In this document: piece by piece, positions 21,549 to 25,607 of the stretch
Layout of the letters: every line of letters starts with the position of its first letter
Numbering within the stretch: position 1 is the first letter of the stretch
Assembly (NCBI GenBank): GCA_002394305.1
Contig: DGTM01000067.1
Span: 1-25,607 of the forward strand
Source of the DNA: Prevotellaceae bacterium UBA4336
GTDB lineage: Bacteria; Bacteroidota; Bacteroidia; Bacteroidales; Bacteroidaceae
Direction of reading: 5' to 3'
DNA length: 25,607 nucleotides
Translations under genes and position numbers: made by a program
Notes under the pieces: model-generated
The model's input: only the letters and a program-made list of their open reading frames with translations
What the model was told of the DNA's origin: nothing
The model's database searches: none

Positions 21549-21883
21549 CAAAGGATTGTTTCGACAAGATGAGCGCAGAGGAAGCGCGGACGTTCCAGGC
21601 CGATGTGCTCAGCATCGTCAGCCAGATTCCGCCGGGCAGCGTGATGACCTACGGCCTCATCGCCACCTTGGCAGGTTGGCCGAGCCATGCCAGGATGGTG
21701 GGGCGAACGCTTCGCTATGCACCGGAGGCCGCCACGCTGCCTTGCCACCGCGTCGTCAACGTCGCTGGCCGTACGGCTCCCGGCTGGAAACGGCAGCGCG
21801 AACTCCTCGAGGCAGAAGGCGTCACGTTCAAACCCAACGGCCATGTCGATATGACACGCCATTTGTGGGAACCTGAGTTTTAA
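21545..21883 (+). CDS. MGMT-family methylguanine transferase-like protein, single domain
   Basis: A 112-aa protein containing the DNA-binding and active-site domain of O6-methylguanine-DNA methyltransferases. IPPGSVMTYGLIATLAG is followed by GRTLRYAPEAATLPCHRVVN, with the alkyl-acceptor Cys67 in PCHRV. Small alkyltransferase-like (ATL) proteins have Trp in place of this Cys. Here the Cys is kept, so direct alkyl transfer is possible although the usual N-terminal domain is missing. It is downstream of the sodB, AlkD-like and lipoprotein genes, consistent with a damage-repair group. The 5' end overlaps an 11-codon frame by ATGA. Confidence 0.92.
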   Translation: MTKDCFDKMSAEEARTFQADVLSIVSQIPPGSVMTYGLIATLAGWPSHARMVGRTLRYAPEAATLPCHRVVNVAGRTAPGWKRQRELLEAEGVTFKPNGHVDMTRHLWEPEF

Positions 21884-21888
21884 GGGAA

Positions 21889-22014
21889 AAGTGAAGAGTG
21901 AAAAGTGAATAATTTGCTATATATTAAGGGAAAAGTGAAGAGTGAAGAGTGAATAATTTGCTGCCGCCCTGTAGGGAACGCTTATTTTTCGCTCTTCGCT
22001 CTTCACTTTTCACT
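21889..22014. repeat. Inverted AGTGAAA arrays after the MGMT-like gene
   Basis: Two AGTGAAGAGTGAA arrays (21889-21912 and 21930-21955), each ending in GAATAATTTGCT, are followed by a reversed array (CTCTTCACTTTTCACTT, to 22014). The second core reads GAATAATTTGCTGCCGCCCT (21951-21970). The opposite arms could pair in RNA and end transcription. Confidence 0.8.
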
Positions 22015-22032
22015 TAAAAAGTTTTCCTTTTT

Positions 22033-22061
22033 TGTAATGTTTCGTTGGAAACTGCGTCTAA
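22033..22061 (+). promoter_or_regulatory. Putative ECF-type promoter of the sigma-factor operon
   Basis: TGTAAT (22033-22038) and CGTCTAA (22055-22061) are separated by 16 bp. This resembles ECF sigma-factor promoters (AAC- or TAA-rich -35 and CGTCT -10) and differs from the TAnnTTTG type seen elsewhere in the window. It lies 75 bp before the first gene, suggesting autoregulation by the operon's sigma factor. Confidence 0.5.
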
Positions 22062-22135
22062 CTAAGTAGAGACGAGCTTAACTCAAAGTTAGCAAATTCA
22101 ACATTCAAAATTTATAAACTTAAAACATCAAGACT

Positions 22136-22558
22136 ATGGAATGGATTATGATTCCCCTGAACTGCGCCATCGTGTTTGGCTGCATCTACAAAGTCGTGGA
22201 ACTCTTTGTTCACAGACAGGAGCGACTGTTGCTCATCAGCAAAATTGCCGAACTCACTCACGTCGATTTCAAAGGCATCAGCCTTTACAGCAGCGGAAAC
22301 AAGTACACTGCCCTCCGCATCGGCTGGCTGTTGCTTGGCGTGGGCTGCGGATTCCTGCTCGGCTTCTGCATCAACATGCTGGCGACCTATGGCGATTACG
22401 CTTTTCGTGCAGACACAGATTTCATGTTTCGCTATAGAGATTATGTCGGCGGCATCGTCTATGTGGCCAGTGTCTGCATTTGCGGAGGCATAGGACTGCT
22501 CATGTCTTACCGTGCCGAGCGCAAGGCCGAACAACCTGAAGAAAAAGTAAAAGAGTGA
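22136..22558 (+). CDS. Small membrane protein, DUF6249-like
   Basis: A 140-aa protein with an N-terminal membrane segment (IMIPLNCAIVFGCIYKVVELF), a cytoplasmic stretch containing HRQERLLLISKIAELTHVDF, then two further segments (IGWLLLGVGCGFLLGFCINM and VGGIVYVASVCICGGIGLLM) and a charged tail. This organisation, next to an ECF sigma factor, matches the family that Bacteroidales genomes label DUF6249; the family name is from memory. It probably has a role in signalling to, or as a target of, the sigma factor encoded 87 bp downstream. Confidence 0.8.
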   Translation: MEWIMIPLNCAIVFGCIYKVVELFVHRQERLLLISKIAELTHVDFKGISLYSSGNKYTALRIGWLLLGVGCGFLLGFCINMLATYGDYAFRADTDFMFRYRDYVGGIVYVASVCICGGIGLLMSYRAERKAEQPEEKVKE

Positions 22559-22640
22559 AAAAGTAAAAAGGTAAAAAGGAGGAAATCCATTCCTCTTTAA
22601 CTTTTTAACCTTTTAACTTTTTAACTTCTCAACTATTCAA
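22554..22640. repeat. Inverted TAAAAAGG / TTTTTAAC arrays in the sigma operon
   Basis: GTAAAAAGGTAAAAAGGAGG (left) faces TTTAACTTTTTAACCTTTT (right) around the spacer AAATCCATTCC. The arms are largely complementary, so a hairpin could form between the DUF6249-like and sigma-factor genes. Confidence 0.75.
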
Positions 22641-22645
22641 CGTTG

Positions 22646-23182
22646 ATGGACGAGCAGCGACTGATAGTCCGCATCCTCGAAGGTCATGCCGAGGACTACG
22701 GCTATTTCCTGGAGCGATACGGTGGCGAAGTGTTTGCCATCGTGTCGCGACTGGTGCCGACCCGCGAGGATGCCGAGGAGCTGACGCAGGACGCATTCGT
22801 CCGCGCCTACAGCCGTCTCGACTCCTTCATCGGGCGCTCCTCGTTCTCCACCTGGGTCTGTCGCATCGCCTACACAGTCGCCGTCTCGTGGCTCCGCAAG
22901 AAGCGCATCAAGTATCTCAGCATCGAAGACCATCCCCACGCCAGCGATGCCGAGGTGGACGAAGTGCTGGACGACGAGAGCCGGCTCGACGAACTCCGCC
23001 ACGCTATCAGCCTCCTCAAGCCGGACGAGCAGATGCTCCTCGAACTCTTCTACTTCGAGAGCCGTCCCTTGGCCGACATCGCCTACATCCTCGACGTGGA
23101 GCCGGGCACCATCGCCACACGTCTGCACCGCATCCGTCGCAAACTCTATTCACTCATGAAACATGGAAAAGCCAATAAATAA
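22646..23182 (+). CDS. ECF RNA polymerase sigma factor
   Basis: A 178-aa sigma-70 family protein with only regions 2 and 4. Region 2 has TREDAEELTQDAFVRAYSRL and FSTWVCRIAYTVAVSWLRKK. Region 4 has LKPDEQMLLELFYFE and LADIAYILDVEPGTIATRLH, followed by RIRRKLYSLMK. The ATG at 22646 is preferred over the adjacent TTG at 22643. Its 3' end overlaps the next gene by 20 bp, typical of a sigma/anti-sigma pair. It probably activates its own operon through the CGTCTAA-type promoter. No TonB receptor or SusCD genes are nearby, so it is not obviously of the glycan-uptake type. Confidence 0.93.
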   Translation: MDEQRLIVRILEGHAEDYGYFLERYGGEVFAIVSRLVPTREDAEELTQDAFVRAYSRLDSFIGRSSFSTWVCRIAYTVAVSWLRKKRIKYLSIEDHPHASDAEVDEVLDDESRLDELRHAISLLKPDEQMLLELFYFESRPLADIAYILDVEPGTIATRLHRIRRKLYSLMKHGKANK

Positions 23183-23522
23183 TAATGTATTGCGCCAAGC
23201 TCTCGCGCCCCGCGAGAAGCCGGCCTTGCCGTCGAACTTCGCCTATACCACCATGCGCCGCATCCGCCGCGAGCAGCGCGAGAGCCGGCGAAGGCAGCGC
23301 ATCGCAGCCTTCCTCATCGTTGCAGCCTTTTCAGCCCTTGGCATTGGCAGCCTCGCCTACGCTTGCGGCCCGGAGATCTGGCAGTCGCTTGTCGCCATGT
23401 CGAAGAGGCCCGACGCCCTCGCCCTCGCCCTGCCCACGCTCTTCTGCCTCACCTTCTTCGCCCTCCTCAACCACCTTTTGTCCCGTCACTATGTGCATAA
23501 GGGCAAGACTCCCCATGCATAG
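23163..23522 (+). CDS. Putative anti-sigma or membrane partner of the ECF sigma factor
   Basis: A 119-aa protein overlapping the sigma gene by 20 bp. It has a basic cytoplasmic N-terminus (about 47 residues with RRIRREQRESRRRQR) and two membrane segments, IAAFLIVAAFSALGIGSLAY and ALALPTLFCLTFFALLNHLL. The overlap, size and topology suggest it holds or modulates the sigma factor at the membrane. It lacks a recognisable zinc-binding anti-sigma motif and a FecR domain. Similar small proteins following ECF sigma factors in Bacteroides are labelled as a DUF; I cannot name it with certainty. Confidence 0.7.
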   Translation: MEKPINNNVLRQALAPREKPALPSNFAYTTMRRIRREQRESRRRQRIAAFLIVAAFSALGIGSLAYACGPEIWQSLVAMSKRPDALALALPTLFCLTFFALLNHLLSRHYVHKGKTPHA

Positions 23523-23682
23523 CCAACGCCAATGCTATCTATGTTCAGACACATCATGCAAAAGCACAAAGAAATCAACAATTAAGGCCGCCGCAGTCCT
23601 CTTTTTGCATTTTTCTTCGCTCACACACATATTTATGGGCAGAGTTGGATAAACGTCAAATAGTTACAAGTCGAATTTGCAA

Positions 23683-25170
23683 TCAAAGACTATTTAAGAT
23701 TTCTCTTCCCTTATTCGTCAAGTAGTACGACTGCATAGGATGATTGGGCGACTCTGGGTATAACATTGCAATATGGCCTTCTGTCAGGTTCGGGGTTATA
23801 TAAGCATTAACAAAGCTCGACCTGTTACGCAAATTCATTTCCTCCATCAATGTCTTTAAGTTCGCACCTTTTTCACCCACTACTGACAAAAACTTCTTTA
23901 GACGTTTAGCCTTAGATGGGTGCATAGAGGTTGTATGGTGAACTTGTGCGGTTGTATGGTGAACTTGTATGGTCGTATGGTTGTATGGTTGTATGGCATT
24001 CCGTTTGAATGTCACCCAAACAAAAGATGCATTCTGATTGTACTCAGGCTCGGGAAGGTTAGCCTCTCGACAAGCATCCATGATACGGCAGATGCCACTA
24101 CCCCAATTCTCCAAGAACGTTGTTTTGAAGAGCACGTCGGCAATAGTTGGGTTCTGAGGGAAGGAATGATGCGATTGTTTGATGGTTTCAGTTGTCAATT
24201 CCTCTGGCAAATGACCAGAGTTCTCAATCTCAATACGGTCATCATATATGGCAATACCAACAGAACTACTTGTGTTGTGGAAAAATCGATGGCAGAGCGC
24301 GTTCGTCAAGGCTTCTCGGAGAGCTTCAGCCGGAACTTCCAACTTCTCTTCTCTCGTAAAGCCAACTATCTTTCCGCTAATCGAGAGGTGTTTGAAGAAG
24401 AATGCCATACCAGCATCCAATAGCGTGAAGAAGTTGCCATAGGCACGTTGATTGTCGAAAAACTCATTCTTATTCGTGCCACGGAAACGAGCCATACGAA
24501 GAAGGAACTGAGGAAACTGACTGGTGTCATGCAGGAACAAGGCTGCTGCTGCATTCTTCAGTTTCCCATCTGGAGTGGTCAGTTTCAATTTCTCGACAAG
24601 ACTTTCCGTTGTTTCCATCAATGAAGACTCTGGCATTCGACCACGTTCCACGCCAAGACGAACTCCGCCACGAATGCGCTGCTCCTCCAAATCTGCAATG
24701 GTGATGCCTTCACATACTTGGTCTTCCCATTTGTAGCGGCTGTCCTTGCTCCGCATCAGTCTGTCTTCAAACATGTCACGGGGCATAACAATGGTAGTGC
24801 TTTCTATTCGAATATAGGGTTTGTTGTCGTAAGTACAGGGCGCACTCCAATAGCCAGCTGCATTCACATGAATGGCTATAACATGATAATCTGGACGGTC
24901 CGGCACATCAATGTATTCTACTGGCAGGTCTATCAGTGGTTCCAGTTTGGCAATCTCCCTGGCAATCTCCTTTCGCGTATTGTCTGTTACCTCTTGACCG
25001 ACAATTTTCAGTGTTGTCGGTGCAATGCCGAAGAACAGCCAGCCGCCAGCTGTATTGAGGAAAGCACAAACAGAGCGCATGCCATCCTTCAACTCGCCTG
25101 TTGTCTTCTTCAGTTCCAACGTGCGAGTCTCATCACCATGAATCAATGTTTGTATATCCTCTATTGTCAT
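23683..25170 (-). CDS. AlbA_2/Schlafen-like and HATPase_c_4 putative transcriptional regulator
   Basis: A 495-aa protein. The N-terminus has the AlbA_2 (Schlafen-like) pattern ETRTLELKKTTGEL ... VCAFLNTAGGWLFFGI. The middle is the family-typical linker, then a GHKL ATPase-like domain with EALREALTNALCHRFF and IEIENSGHLPEELT. The C-terminus is a winged helix (KRLKKFLSVVGEKGANLKTL, RSSFVNAYITPNLTEGHI). I start at ATG 25170 because the longer frame would begin inside the -7 box. Between the ATPase and winged helix is a repeat-encoded linker (residues about 392-414) rich in HTT. Such proteins are widespread and probably bind DNA or RNA in stress or defence, but their function is unproven. It looks more AT-rich than its neighbours. 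Confidence 0.9.
   Translation of the reverse strand: MTIEDIQTLIHGDETRTLELKKTTGELKDGMRSVCAFLNTAGGWLFFGIAPTTLKIVGQEVTDNTRKEIAREIAKLEPLIDLPVEYIDVPDRPDYHVIAIHVNAAGYWSAPCTYDNKPYIRIESTTIVMPRDMFEDRLMRSKDSRYKWEDQVCEGITIADLEEQRIRGGVRLGVERGRMPESSLMETTESLVEKLKLTTPDGKLKNAAAALFLHDTSQFPQFLLRMARFRGTNKNEFFDNQRAYGNFFTLLDAGMAFFFKHLSISGKIVGFTREEKLEVPAEALREALTNALCHRFFHNTSSSVGIAIYDDRIEIENSGHLPEELTTETIKQSHHSFPQNPTIADVLFKTTFLENWGSGICRIMDACREANLPEPEYNQNASFVWVTFKRNAIQPYNHTTIQVHHTTAQVHHTTSMHPSKAKRLKKFLSVVGEKGANLKTLMEEMNLRNRSSFVNAYITPNLTEGHIAMLYPESPNHPMQSYYLTNKGREILNSL
23929..23996. repeat. GGTTGTATG tandem array inside the AlbA_2 gene
   Basis: Two 21-bp units starting GGTTGTATGGTGAACTTGT are followed by three 8-bp GGTTGTAT-type units. 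On the gene strand it encodes QPYNHTTIQVHHTTAQVHHT, a linker between the ATPase and winged-helix domains. Four of the steps are 8 bp, which would shift the frame if copy number changed by one or two. Confidence 0.88.
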
Positions 25171-25197
25171 ACGGACCGGACGCTTAAAAGCCTGGCA

Positions 25198-25205
25198 CAA
25201 AGATA
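25198..25205 (-). promoter_or_regulatory. Putative -7 box of the AlbA_2 gene
   Basis: The reverse complement is TATCTTTG, 27 bp upstream of the ATG at 25170. No clear -33 box was found. Confidence 0.5.
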
Positions 25206-25268
25206 CACATTTTTCTTTGAAAAAAAGCCTTTTCAGAGCAATATTTTGTGAGAAAACAAGAAATTCCC

Positions 25269-25299
25269 TTTGTCATTTAGAGAATTTAAGCTATCTTTG
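25269..25299 (+). promoter_or_regulatory. Consensus promoter of the rubrerythrin gene
   Basis: TTTG (25269-25272) and TATCTTTG (25292-25299) are exactly 19 bp apart, a full match to the Bacteroidota housekeeping promoter. The ATG is 45 bp downstream. Confidence 0.8.
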
Positions 25300-25344
25300 T
25301 CCTCGCAAATTCACGAAGTCATTAACTCTTAAACTCAAAATACA

Positions 25345-25607
25345 ATGAAAGACCTTAAAGGAACCAAGACGGAGCAGAACCTCAAGGAGGCTTTTGCCGG
25401 AGAGAGCATGGCACGCAACAAGTACAGCTACTTCGCTTCGAAGGCCAAGAAGGACGGCTATGTGCAGATTGCCGCTATCTTCGAGGAGACGGCTGCCAAC
25501 GAGAAGGAACACGCCAAGATGTGGTACAAACTGCTGAACGGCGGCAAGGTGAGCGACACACGGACGAACCTGGCCGATGCTGCCGGCGGCGAGAACTTCG
25601 AGTGGAC
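25345..25607 (+). CDS. Rubrerythrin, partial (N-terminal part)
   Basis: The reading frame from ATG 25345 to the window end begins MKDLKGTKTEQNLKEAFAGE. The first ferritin-like helix has GESMARNKYSYFASKAKKDG (Glu20 is a likely ligand), and the second has IFEETAANEKEHAKMWY with the EExxxxEKEH pattern of di-iron ligands. Rubrerythrins reduce hydrogen peroxide in anaerobes, complementing the superoxide dismutase encoded upstream. The gene continues past the right edge, where the C-terminal rubredoxin domain would be expected. It has its own strong promoter. Confidence 0.95.
   Translation, partial: MKDLKGTKTEQNLKEAFAGESMARNKYSYFASKAKKDGYVQIAAIFEETAANEKEHAKMWYKLLNGGKVSDTRTNLADAAGGENFEW

Noticed and set aside
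23556..23610. ATGCAAAA / TTTTGCAT inverted repeat as a terminator after the sigma operon
   Set aside because: The arms are 8 bp with a roughly 39-nt loop, too weak to support a terminator call; the rest of 23523-23682 shows no feature.

Overview
The window looks like a chromosomal segment of a Bacteroidota, order Bacteroidales, probably a GC-rich Prevotellaceae relative. The evidence is the trp gene order BEGDCFA, recurrent TAnnTTTG (-7) boxes, some with TTTG about 19-20 bp upstream, the near absence of Shine-Dalgarno sites, and the pairing of a DUF6249-like membrane protein with an ECF sigma factor. The genus is inferred; there is no rRNA in the window.

Layout. 1-1087 (-): 5' part of a secreted TPR protein, with an apparent frameshift at a G6 run. 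1359-1600: 22-bp tandem satellite. 1725-8645 (+): complete tryptophan operon trpB-E-G-D-C-F-A. 16913-8665 (-): purL, then a 1023-aa type IIG-like restriction-methyltransferase, then two half-size chromate transporters, closely spaced. 16957-17684: gene-free region with a second 22-bp satellite and hairpins. 18686-17685 (-): membrane protein plus winged-helix regulator, with a strong promoter that overlaps a palindrome. 19110-21883 (+): superoxide dismutase, AlkD-like glycosylase, lipoprotein and MGMT-like protein, a possible oxidative/alkylation damage cluster. 22136-23522 (+): DUF6249-like protein, ECF sigma factor and putative anti-sigma protein behind an ECF-type promoter. 25170-23683 (-): AlbA_2/HATPase regulator. 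25345-end (+): rubrerythrin, partial.

The most unusual property of the window is its repeat load. Short tandem repeats with 7-9 bp units, often as two inverted arms around a short spacer, fill almost every spacer of the trp operon and many others. They supply stop codons or C-termini to several genes. Related elements also sit in frame inside conserved enzymes. A 32-bp palindromic element occurs five times, always in coding sequence: as inverted pairs in trpF and purL, and alone at the end of trpG. PurL also carries two homologous inverted-arm cassettes and a heptamer array. This is reminiscent of Rickettsia palindromic elements and cyanobacterial heptamer repeats, but I know of no description of this exact system. 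I propose it as the main discovery candidate.

The restriction enzyme and AlbA_2 genes look more AT-rich than their neighbours and may be acquired. All functional calls come from reading the translated sequences and remembered family motifs; no database search was run.
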